Below are positions 1 to 12,000 of a DNA stretch of 64,000 bases, piece by piece. Below the pieces are notes generated by a model. It saw nothing but the letters and a program-made list of their open reading frames with translations, did no database searches and was not told the DNA's origin. Source of the stretch: Deltaproteobacteria bacterium (GTDB taxonomy: Bacteria > Myxococcota_A > UBA9042 > PHBI01); NCBI GenBank assembly GCA_020632715.1, contig JACKFA010000003.1, forward strand, positions 124,001 through 188,000. The letters are read 5' to 3'. The translations under genes and the position numbers were made by a program. How positions within the stretch are numbered: position 1 is the first letter of the stretch; each line of letters begins with the position of its first letter.

Positions 1-3000
1 GCTCGCGACCGGGAACACCGCGTCGTCGCCGAGGGTCGCCGTGACGGCGCCGACCGGCTGGCCGACGCGCGGGTTCACGAGGAAGCCCACGGGCGCGAGC
101 GTCGCCGTGAAGCCGCCCGTCGTGCTCGTGAGCGTGGTCGCGCCGGCGCCCGCGCTGTAGGCGACGCCGCTCGCTGCCCAACTGCCCTGGCCCTGGAACA
201 CGACCGGCGTGCTGTCGACCTGCGTCGTGACCTGGCCGCCGTTGTCGACGACGAGGTGGCCCCAGCTGTCGCGCGCGGTGCTCATGAGGAAGAGCGTGCC
301 CGCGCCGGCGTAGTCGCCGCCGAGCCCGCCCATGGCCTTCGCGCGGTCCCACGGCGCGTCGCCCGCGGCCTCGCCGGCGAGCGTCGGCGCGATGAGCGCG
401 ATGCCGCCGCCTCCGCCCGCGTAGTTGTTGGTGCCGGCGCCGTTGCCGCCGTTCGCCGCGAGGTCCGCGGTCACCGCGAGGTCGAGCGCGTGGTCGGCCG
501 TCGCGAGGATGGCGCCGCCGGCGCCGCCCGCCGCGTTGCTCCCGGCGCCGCCGTTGGCGAGGACGTCGCCCGCGAGCGTCAGGTCGTGCCCGGCATGGAG
601 CCGCACGACGCCGCCGCCGGCGCCGCCGTTCGCGGTGCCGCCGCCGCCGGCGCCCGGGAGCGACGGGGCCCAGTAGGCGTCGTAGGTCGGCTTCCGCGCC
701 GTGTAGGGCGAGGCCGCGCCGCCGAGGCCGAGGTGGCTCCCGCCGACGCTCAGCGCCCCCACGAGCGACGCGGCCGGCGCGGCGTTCCCGCGGTAGCCGC
801 GGCCGCTCACCGTGATGGTGGCGCCGTCCGCGAGGGTGAGGTCGCCCCCGGCCTCGACGTTCGCGCGGTAGACGGTCCCCGTCGCCGGGACCGCGTCGTG
901 GGTGAGCGTGAACGTGGCACCCGCGAGCGTCAGCGCGTTCCCGGCCGACAGGCCGTCCGGGACCCCGCCCGGGAGGCCCGTCGCGTAGCCGTGGAGCTCG
1001 ATCTGCGTGTCCGTGAGCGTCATGTCGTGGCCGGCGCGGATCGCCTCGGCCTCGACGACGCCGCCGGTCCAGCTCACGTCGTTCGTGACCTCGATGAGGT
1101 CGCACCCCGGCGACCCCGCGGTCAGCGCGTGATCGTCGCAGCTCGTGCCCGTGAGGACGAGGTCGCCGGTGACGTGGAGGCGGTGCACGTCCTTCAGCGC
1201 CATCCCGGACGCCGTCAGGCTCGTCGTGGCGAGCTCGGGCAGGCGCAGGGTCCCGCTCCAGTCGACCGGGTTCCACGCCGGGTCGAGCGTGGTCCCGTCG
1301 GCGTCCTTCGGCACGTCGAAGCGGCTGTTCGGCCCCGTGAACGTGAGATCGGTCACCCCCGCGAGGTCGAGGTAGGGCGCGACGAGCCCGCCCCCGAGCG
1401 CCCAAGTGGTCGCGGGCGGCGTGAAGTCGGCCTCGTCGACGCGCACGTGCGCGCCGGTCAGGAGGTGCGCGTTGCCGCGGATGGCGAGGCGGTCGAAGCG
1501 GTAGTAGCTCGCGTAGGCCTGCCCGGCGAAGGGTGCGGCGTCCCCGTCGAGCGTCAGCGTCGACGCCGCCGTGGCCGTCACCGCGCGGAGCGTCTCGTCC
1601 CCGAGCCCCGGCGTCTCGCCGGTCGCGACGAGGCGGATCGTCTGGCGGCTGTTCGGGCGCGGGCCCGTGAGCGTCGCGCCCGAGACGGTGAGCGTCTGGC
1701 CGGTCGCCGCGGTGATGGTGCCGACCGGGAGCCACGGGAGCTCGGTCGAGTCGTCCTGCGTGCCCGTGGCGCCCTTGTTGTCGACGAGGAGGTCCCCGTC
1801 GGCGCCGCCCGCGCGGAGCGAGATGGTGCCGGCGCCGCCCGCGATCGTGCCCTGATCCCCGCCGCTCGCGTCGAGGTTCGCCCAGGGCGCCGTCCCGGTG
1901 AGCGGCGCGCCCGCGAAGGCCGTCGCCGCCTCGAGCGCGACGCAGCCGCCGCCGCCGGGCTCGTAGGAGCTGTTCGCCGTGTCGCCGCCGCGCGCCGCGA
2001 TGAGGCCGGTCGTGCCGTCGAGCGCGATCGTGGGTGCCGAGATCCAGATGGCCCCGCCCGCGGCGCCGGTCGTGCTGCTGCCCTGGCCGTCGGCGAGCAC
2101 CTGCCCGGCGACGTCCACGAGGGTCGCCGCGTCGATCCGCACGACGCCGCCGCCGTACGCGCCGCCGTCGCCGCCGCCGCCGCCCGCGAGCGTGGGCGCG
2201 AAGACGTCGTCGTAGGCCGGCGCGCGCGCGCTCAGCGACGCCGCGTAGCCGCGCCCGCAGTGGCTGCCGCCCTCGTTGGCCCCCGCCGCGGCGGACGCCG
2301 TCGGCGCCTGCGTCGCCGCGAAGCCGCGCCTGCTGACGTCGATCTTCGCCCCGCTCTCGACGCGCACCGTCCCGGCGGCGAGGCGGAGGGCGCGCGCGTC
2401 GCCGGTCGCGTCGTGCGCCTGATGGAGCGCGGTCGAGGTCCCCGCGAGCGTCAGCGTCGCGCTCGCCCCCGCCACGAGGCCCGCGCCGTAGCCGGTGGCC
2501 TCGAACGAGACGTTCGTGAGGGTCAGGTCCTCGACGGCCTCGAGCGCGCGCACGTCGACGAGGGAGCCCGTGATGTCGCCCGCGTCGAGGCGCTGCACCC
2601 GGAGCCGGTCGAGCTCGACGACGCCCGCGGTCTGCGCGTGGCGCCAGGGCGCCCCGGCGACGCCGCCGAGCACCTGCGTTCCGACGTCGAACCGCGGGGC
2701 GACGCCGCCCACGACGAGGTCCGTCGTCGCCGCCACGTCGAGGACGAGCCCCGCGGCCGCGCCCTCGGTCTCGAGCGCCGGGTCCGCGAAGCCGCCGTCG
2801 ACGCGCCACTCGGCGGGCACGCCCGACGCGAGGCTCCCGCCGGTCACGCGCACGAGGGCGTCGCCCGCGTCGACCTGGGCGTTGCCGCTGACCTCGAGGT
2901 GGTCGAGGACGTAGATGAGCGCCCAGGTCTTGCCGGTCGGGGCGAGCGACGACGGGTCGGCGTCGAGGTCGAGGCGCGTCCCGCTCTGGCCGGTCACCGT

Positions 3001-6000
3001 GAAGATCGTGTTGTCGCCTAGGCTCGCCGTGCCCTCGTCGGCGTCGACCGTCAGCTGCCACCCGACGGCGGTCCAGAGGCCGAGCGGCGCCGCGGAGGCG
3101 AGGGTCACGTAGGCGTCGCCGAAGCCCGCGACCGTGCCGCGCGCCCCGCGGAGCGGCGTGCTGTCGCGCTGCGTCGCGGGGGTCGCGTTCTCGTTGTCGA
3201 TGATGAGCGCGCCCTGCGGGTAGCGGTTCGCGCTCCGGAGGAAGGCCGTGCCGGCGCCCGCCGCGCCCCCCGAGAACGTGCCGCCGCCGTGCACGTCGAG
3301 CGCCGCGTCGAAGGCGGCGTCGTAGGTCGCGCCCGCGAGCGCGCCGCCGAACGCGCCGGCCTCGAGCGCCACGCGCCCACCGCCGCCGCCGGCGTAGCTC
3401 GCCGTGTAGCCGTTGCCGCCGAACGCCTCGACGACCCCGACCGCGAGCGTGTTGACCGCCGAGACCCAGACGGCGCCGCCCGCGCCGCCGGCCGAGTTGG
3501 TCGGCGTGCCGCTGCCGGTCGCGTTCGCGTTCGCGCGCGCCGTGTCGATGGCCGCGTCGTTCCGCGCCACCACCCGCAGGACGCCGCCGCCGGTCGAGCC
3601 GCCGCCGCCCCCGCCGGCCCAGGTCGGCGCCGTCGGGTCGTCGTAGGCGTCGACGCGGCTCGCGAGCTGCGTCGCGCCGAAGGCGCCGCGCCCGCCGTGG
3701 CTCCCGCCCTTGTTGCCGCTCGCGGCGAGCGCGCTCGTCGGCCCGATCCCCGCCGGGTAGCCGCGCCCCGAGACGTCGAGGCTCGCGCCGTTCGCGACGG
3801 TGACGTCCGTGCCCTCGACGTAGAGGCGCCGCTGCGCCCCGTGGCTCGACGGCGTCGCCGAGTGCGTCCCGCGCGTGCTCGCGCCCGTGAAGACGACGTC
3901 GCCGCCGGTCGACACGAGCCCGCTCCCCTGGCCGCGGACCGTCACGACCTGCCCGTCCTCGAAGCGCAGGTCGTCGCCCGCCGTGATCCCGTCGACCGTG
4001 CTCGCGCCGCCGATGAGCGTCGCGGTCCCCGCGACGTCGATCGCGTTCGCCGCGAGCGTCACGTTCGAGAGCGCGAGCGCCCCCGCGACGTCCACGTCGC
4101 CCGTGACGGTCACGGTCGTCGACGACGCGGTCAGATCGCCCGTCGTGAGCCCGGTCGTGCTCGTGAACGGGCCCGTGATCGTGAGGTCGAACGGGTAGTC
4201 GGAGACGCCGTGGCCGACCTGGGTCCCGAGGTCGACGCGCCCGGAGGCGCCGCTCACGGCGACCTCGTCGACCCCGTTCAGGTCGATGAGCGTGACGTTC
4301 AGGCCGCCCTCGACCGGGAACACCGCCGGGTCGGTGGCCGCGTACGCGCCGTCGTCCACGCGCAGGCAGCCGTCGAGCGTGAGCTGCGCGTTGCCGCGGA
4401 TGGTCAGGTGGTCGAAGCGGTAGTAGGCGCAGCCCACGGCGCCCGCCGTCCAGCCGACGCTCGGGTCGCCGGACGCGATCGGCAGCGCCGCCGTGGCCGC
4501 CGCGTGCTCGCCGACGACGGCGGTGGCGTCGTCGTCGAGGGAGGGGGTCGGGGCGCCGAGCGGCTGGGCGACGTTCGGGTCGACGCGGTAGCCGGAGGGC
4601 GGCCACGCGGGCGCCGCCGAGAGGGCGTACTGCGCGGCCGTCGGGGCGCTCGGCGACGCGCCGAACCACTGGAACGGCAGCGGCGTGGAGTCGGTCTGGG
4701 TGCCGCCGACGCCGGCGTTGTCGACGAGGAGGTCGCCGTCGGCGGCGCCGACCTTCGTGAAGAGCGTGCCGGACCCCGCCGTGTAGGTGGTGCTGTAGCT
4801 CCCGCCGCGGAGGACGACCATGTCCCACGGCCCCGCCCCGACGTTGTTCGTGAGGGTCGACCCGGCGAGGAGCGCGATCATGCCGCCGCCGCCGCCGAGG
4901 TACGAGGTGTTGAGGCTGTTGCCGCCGCGCACGGAGAGGAGCCCGTTCACGACGATCTCGGGCGCCGAGACGTTGATGGCGCCGCCCGCCCCGCCGCCGT
5001 AGTTGCTCGCGCCGCTGATGCCGGAGGCGTCGATGGCGCCGAGCGTCGCGCGCGTCGTCGCGGCGATGATCACGGCGCCGCCGCCGTGGGCGTTCGCGTA
5101 GCTGCCGCCGCCGCCCGCGAGCGTCGGGGCGTACAGGTTGTCGTAGGTCTTCGCGCGGCTCGCGAGGCTCGTGCTCGCGCCCATCCCGCCGTGGCTCCCG
5201 CCGGAGCTCGTCGCGCGGAGCGCCGCGAGCGGGGCGTAGCCATTGCTCGTGGCGCCTCGGAAGCCTCGGCCCGAGACGTCGATCGAGGCGCCGGCGAGGA
5301 ACTCGACGACCGGCGCCGTGAGGCGGAGGGCGCGGCGGTCGGTGAGGCTCGCGTCGTGGAGGACGTGGCTCACGATGGTCGCGGCGCCCGAGAGGGTGAT
5401 CGACGCGAGGCTGACGACGCCCTCCCCGTGGCCGACGAGCGTGACCGGTGTGCCGGTGAAGGACACGGGGCCGGCCGCGTCGAGCGCGTCGGCCGAGAAG
5501 GAGCCGCCCGCCTGGCTGAACGCGCCCGTCGCGCCGCTCGCCTCGGCGGTGACCGTCCACGCGCCGGTGAGGTCGACCGCGACCCCCGACAGCGCCGTCC
5601 GCCCCTTCACGAGGACGTCGCCCGCGGTGATATACCCGCCGGTCTGGTCGAGCGCGTCGCCGACGGTGACCGAGCCGGCCTTCAGCTCGACCGGCTGCGG
5701 GCTCCCGGTCACCGTGAACGAGGCGAGGCTCGCCGCGCCCGCGACGTCGATGGTCGGGCGGGTCGTCTCGGAGGTCGTCGCCGTCAGCGTCCCGAGGAGG
5801 AGGCTCGCCGCCGAGAGGCGCCCGCTCAGCGTCGCCGTGAACGGGTAGCCGAGGACGCCGCCCGCGCCGAGCTGAGCGCCCGCGTCGAAGCGCGCGACGG
5901 GGCCCGTCAGCGCGACGCTCGTGACGGGGCCGAGGTCGAGGCGCGCGACGTTCACGCCGCCGTCGAGGTCCCACGAGGTCGGCGTCCCGTCGCCGACGTT

Positions 6001-9000
6001 GCTGCCGGCGACCCGCACGCAGCCGTTGTGCTGGAGCTGCGCGTTCCCGAGGACGTCGAGGTGCGCGAGGTCGAGCAGCGCGCACCACGTGTGCCCCGCG
6101 CCCGTGAGCCCCGCCGCGGGCGCGTCGAGGAGCCACGCGCCCGTGCCGCTCTCGACGCCGACGACCCGCCGCACGACGTTGTCCGGGAGCACGAGGAACG
6201 ACTGGCCGAGCGCGAGCGGGGCCGTCTCGAACGACGGCGTGGCGGTGAACTCCGCGGGCACCGAGGGCGAGACGCCCGCGCCGAGCGCGCTCATCGCGCC
6301 GACGCCCTGGAAGGGGTAGGGCGTGCCGTCGGCGATGGTCGCCTGGCTGCCGGAGCGCGGGTTCCCGCCGACGTCCGGGCGGTTGTCGACCATGAGCGTC
6401 GGGAGCGAGAAGCCGTCGTCGAGCCAGATCGTGCCGGCCCCGCCGCTCGTGACGGTGGTCGCGCCGTAGACCCCGCCCGAGGCGTCCGTCGCCGCCCGCG
6501 GATCGGTCGCGAGGGCGCCGAGGAGGCTCCCGCCCGCGACGACCGCGATGCGCCCGCCGCCGCCGGCGCGGTTCTGGCCGTTGCCGTTGCCGCCGCGCGC
6601 CGTGAGCGTCCCGTCGACGCGGATCGACTCGCCCGCGCGGAGCGAGATCGTCCCGCCGGCGCCGCCGCCCGTGAGCGAGGCGTTCGCGTCGACCGACGAC
6701 AGCGCGATCGAGGTGGTCGCGACGACGATGGCGGCGCCACCGCCGTAGTGGCCGCTCGTGTAGCCGCCGGCGCCCGGGAGCGTCGGCGCCGTCGCGCTGT
6801 CGTAGGCGAGGGGGCGGTTGCCGGCCACCGACGCGGCGCCGCGGCCGCCGTGGGAGCCGCCTTCGTCGCTCTGCGCGATGTACGCGGTGTTGTTGATGGG
6901 GCCGTACGGACCGTTCCAGCCCTTGCCGCTGACGTCGATGATCGCGGGCGCGACGACGCGCACGTTGTCCGCGGCCAGGTAGAGCGCGGACGGGCTCCCG
7001 GACACGTTCCCGCTGTCGTTGTTCGGGCGCTGGTGGGAGAGCTTCGTCGCGACGCCGCCGGCGGACTGCCCCTGCGCGACGATGTCGCCGTCGGCGACGA
7101 GGCCGCGGAGGCCCTCGCCGTTGGTCGTGCCCTTGAGGGTGAGGGTCGCGCCGGCGTCGAAGAGCACGTCACCTCCGACCCGCGCGTAGCGCGCGACGAA
7201 GCCGCCGCCGAAGACGGAGAGGTCGCCGCCGACGCTCACGTCGTCCGCGCTGAAGCTCCCGCCCTTGATGAGGAGGTCGGCGAGGAACGAGAAGCCGCTG
7301 ATCGGGTTCGCCGTGAAGTTCGGCGCGTCGAAGACCGCGTCGCCGTGGACGACGCCCCCCGAGCCCGCGAGCGAGCCGCCGTTGTAGACCGTCACCGAGC
7401 CGAGCGGCATCCCCGCGACGCTCACGGTCACCTTCCCGCCGTCGATGGTGTACGGGAAGCGGAAGTTGGCCTGGTTCCGCGAGATGATCTGCTCCGTGAC
7501 GCGCAGATCGCCCTTCCCGCGCACCGTGATGGCGTTCGCGTTGCCGAGGTCGAGGCGCTTCGCCTCGAGCGTCCCGTCGAGCGTGAAGGTCGCCGGATCC
7601 GCGAGGCTCCCGGCGAGCACGTAGAGGTCGCCGACGGCGTCGACGCGGGCGCCGTTCTTCACCTGCAGGACGCCCACCGTCGTGAGCGCCCGGTAGGTGC
7701 CGCTCGCCGCGGCGCGCGCGGTGAGATCGCGGTCGAGGAGGATGCTGCCGAAGCCGGTCACCGTCGCGGCGGGCTCGTCGAAGAGGCCGTCGAACGTCGA
7801 GAGCGGCGTCAGCGCCACGGTCGACCCGACGAAGCGCGACGGCGCGCTCGTGGGCACGGACGTCGTCGACACCTGCGTCGCCGTGAGCGCCGAGTAGGTG
7901 CCCTGCGGGAGCACGTTCATCGGGGTCGACCTGTCCGCGCCGATCCGCCCGCAGGCGTCGTAGACGAGGATCCCGCCCTGCGCGGAGCCCGAGGTGGTCT
8001 GGAACCAGACGGACCCGGCGCCGCCGGCCTGATCGAGGCTCGTGTTCGTGTCCGCGCCGCCGCACGCGAGCACCGCGTCCCCGAACGCCTCCGGCGCGAA
8101 GGCCCCGCTCGCGCTCGCCATCCCGGTGAGCGCGATGCGCCCGCCGCCGCCGCCGCCGCCGTTCGTGTTGGTCGCCGCACCTCCCTGCGCGGAGAGGCTC
8201 CCGCTGCCCGTGAGCGACGGCGTCGAGAGCGCGATGGTCCCGCCGGCGCCGCCGGCCGTGCCGGGGCTCCCGTCCGCGAGGATCTTGCCGTCGACGCGCG
8301 CCGCGCCCCCCGAGCGGACCGCGATCCGCACGACGCCGCCGCCCGCGACCGCCGAGCTGCCCGCCCCGGGGCGCCGCGGATCGCGGAAGTCGTCGTAGAC
8401 GAAGGCGGTCGCTGGGGCCTTGCCGCCGAGCCCGCCGTGGCTCCCGGCCTGGTAGGTCGTGGTCGTGGCCCCCGTCCCGGAGTTGTCGAACGTGCGGTTC
8501 ACGCCATAGCCGCGCCCGGTGACGTCGATCTTGCCGTACACGCTCGCGCTCGCGCTCTCGATCGTGAGGTTCGCGACGCTCAGGTTCAGGACGCGCTCCG
8601 GGGTGCCGGCCGTCGTCGCCGTCGCCGTGTGCGTGAGCGAGCCCGTCGGCTTCACCGTGAGGTTCTGGAGGTAGAGGAGCTGCGCCTCGCAGCCGGCGAC
8701 GGCGGGGTCGATGTCCACGGTGATCGGCGTCGACACGATGAGATCGCGCCCGGCGAGGCCGGCGACGTCGGCGCACGTGATCTTCCCGTCGGTCGTCTCC
8801 GCGAGGACCGCGGTGTCGCGGTTCTCCGTGAAGAGGACGGTCGCGCTGGCCGTGAGCGCCTGGCCGTCCGCGGTCGCGGTGATGGTCGCGCTCCCGACGG
8901 TCGCCGGGGCCCGCAGCGCCTGCGACCAGGTGCCGTCGGCGTTCTGCGACACCGCGCCCAGGAGCGTCCCGCTCGTCGGCGCCGCGAAGACGACGGTGTG

Positions 9001-12000
9001 GCCTGCGTCCGTGATGGTCTGCCCGCGGTCGTCCGTGAGCGTCACGGTGAGCGTCGTCACGGTGGCGCCGTCCGCGGGGATCGCGGCCGGGCTCGCCGCG
9101 ACGAGCGCGCGCGTCGGGTCGAGCGGGCCCGGCGGCGCCTTCGTGAGCGTGAGCGTGCCGGTCACGTCGTTCACGACGGACGGATCGGGGTGCTCGGTGG
9201 TGATGGTGCCGGCGACGCCCGCGACGCGCGCGGTGTAGTAGTAGACGGCGAACGGGCCGACGGTCGTCTCGGGGAGCGTCCCGTCGTGGCGCCAGTAGAC
9301 GTTCGTCTCGCCGATGTACGCCGTGCAGGCGGCGTCCGAGTAGGCCGCCGCGTAGAGCGTGGTGCTCGCGCCCTTCGTGAGCGTCAGCGCGCCGACCTCC
9401 ACGCCGCCGCCGTCGGGCGCCGAGCGGATCTTCACGCACTTCGTCGGCGGCGGGGGCGGCGCCGGCACGACGAGGTTGACCCACTGCGAGCCGACGATGG
9501 CGCCGTCGCTGTACTGGAGGCGCGCCGAGTACCAGCCGTAGGGCTGGTCCGCGCGCGGCGCGAGCGTCAGCCGCCCGAGCCCGCCGCCGAGATCCTGGAA
9601 GGTCGCGAAGTCGGGCCCCTGGAAGAGGAAGCCGAGCGGCCCGGGCGCGCCGTCGGGGTCGCTCAGCTGGAAGTCGACGACGCGCGTCTCGCCGCGCTGC
9701 AGCACGAGCTCGCTCGGGCGCGGCGACAGGCTCGGGCCGACGTTCGCGTCGCCCTTCACGAGCTGGAAGTCGCTGACGCCGAGGTAGAAGCCCTGGTCGC
9801 CCGAGGTGCCCTCGCAGCGGAGGCGCACCTGGAAGCCGGGGCCGGGCACGGCGCCCGGGACCGTCGGGTCGTAGAGCGGGATCCGGAACGACTGCGAGCC
9901 CTGCCAGTAGCCCGGCACCGCCTCGACGATGTGCCAGGTCGCGCCGCCGTCGTAGGTGCACTCGACGTAGGTCGTCACCTGGCTCCCGGGGTAGCCGGTG
10001 CCCGTGAAGGCGCCGCCGCCGCCGCCGACGCCGGCGTTGCCGCTCGTGTAGCCCGCGAGCGTGCCGCTCGAGGAGCTGCCGCCCGCGTAGTAGCCGCCGT
10101 AGCCGCCGCCCGTCCCGGAGCCCGACCCCGAGCCGTAGCCGCCGCCGCCGCCGCCGTTGCCGCCGTACCAGGCGCCCCCGGTCCCGCTCGCGCCGCCGAA
10201 GCCGCCGCCCGCGCCGCCGCTCCCGACGCCGCCCGTCCCGTCGGACACCGCCGGGTTCAGCCCCTTCGCGGTGCTCGGGGTCACGGCCGCCGTGAACGAG
10301 ATGGTCGCGGTGGTGTCGAAGCCCGACACGTCGAAGACCGTCGACGTGAGCTTCGCGTCGATGGGCTGGCCGGGCGCGGTCTCGTGCACGCACGCCTGCG
10401 GCACCGGGTAGGCCGCGGTCGCCGCGGTCGCCTCGAAGCCGTCGCTCTCCCAGCCGTTGTAGACGCTCTGCGCGCTGCCGCCGCCGCTCCCGCCGGACCC
10501 CGTCCCGAAGAGGAGCCGCGCCTGCGGTGGCGTGGACCCGCCGAGCGGCGCGAGCTCGCAGGTCGGCTCGCAGCCGTCGCCGGAGAGATCGTTCCCGTCG
10601 TCGCACGCCTCGGGCGGGTCGGTCACGGCGTCGCCGCAGTAGCCCCAGAGGCAGTTGCTCCGGCAGGCCCCGGAGTTGAAGTCGCTGTTGAAGATCCCCT
10701 CGTCGCACTGCTCGCCGAGCTGCACGACGCCGTCGCCGCAGCTCGAGCCGAGCCCGACGCAGGCGTCGCCGACGCCGTCGAAGTTCGCGTCCGCCTGGCT
10801 CGCGTTCGCGACGCCCGGGCAGTTGTCCTTCCCGTTCGCGACGCCGTCGCCGTCCATGTCGTCGTCGCACGCGTCGCCGACGCCGTCCTCGTCGATGTCG
10901 CCCTGGGCGAGGTTCGCGCGCTCCGGGCAGTTGTCGACGACGTCGGGGATCCCGTCGTCGTCGGCGTCCGGCGGGACGCAGGGGCAGTCCGCGTCGACGC
11001 CCGCGACGCAGTCGACGCCGGGGACGAAGCCCTCGTCGATCTGCCCGTCGCAGTTGTCGTCGCGGCCGTTGCAGGTCTCGGGCTGGTCGGGGCCGACGTC
11101 CGGGAGCGGAGAGCAGTCGGCGGTGCCGTTCGGCGGGACGGCGCTGTAGCCCGCGTCGAGGAGCGCGGTCGTGCAGGACGCGCTCGCGTCGATCTCGGCG
11201 TACCAGTGGAAGGCCGGGTGCCCCTCGACGTAGGTCGTCGCGGGGGTCTCGCCCTCGGGGGCCGTGTTCACGTAGGCCATCGCGCTGAACGTGCAGGCGC
11301 TCGCGTGGCTCGCGAGGTAGTCCGTGTCGAGGAGCCAGGCGGTGTTGAGGAAGCGGCCGTCGATGACCTCGTTCGTGCCCTCGTACTTCTTGGTCGTGAC
11401 GACGCCGGCGCGCGGTGTGCCCTCGAGGAGCGTGCACTCGACGCGGTTGCCGTTCGCGCAGCAGAGGTAGGCCTGCCCGAGCCCGAGGTAGGTCGACTCG
11501 CCCGAGGTCGACGGGCCGGCGGTGCAGGTGAGCCCCGTGATGAGGGTCGGGCCGCGCACGCCGGTCTCGGGGTCCTGGAGGAAGGCGGGGCTGCAGTCGA
11601 TCTTGGCCGAGCAGAAGACGTCCTCGTAGTCGACGGAGACGTCGAAGAAGCCCTGGTGGGCGGCGGCCATGACGGTGATGTCGAAGGTGAGCGGCGTGTC
11701 GCCGTTGGCGACGCAGGTGAAGGGCTTCGTGGCGGGGGGCGGGATGAGGACGTCGATGGCGGCGCCGTCCTCGTCGGTGACGCCGAGGAGGGTCACGGTG
11801 GCGCGGCTCTCGCCCGCGACGCAGGGGGCGACGAACGTGGCGGAGCCTCGCTCGCCGTCCGATCCGATGGTGCGGTCGATGACCGCCTCGTAGCCTTCGC
11901 CGACGCGGCTCTCGACGACGAGCCGCCAGGAGGCGCCGGCGGCCTTCTGGAGCGTCAACGGGGCGATGTCGATCGCGACGCTCCCGGGCGCGCCGGTCGG

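Noticed and set aside
256..3021. A 921-codon plus-strand frame
   Set aside because: Also antisense to the giant gene, Arg/Ala-rich, no motif.
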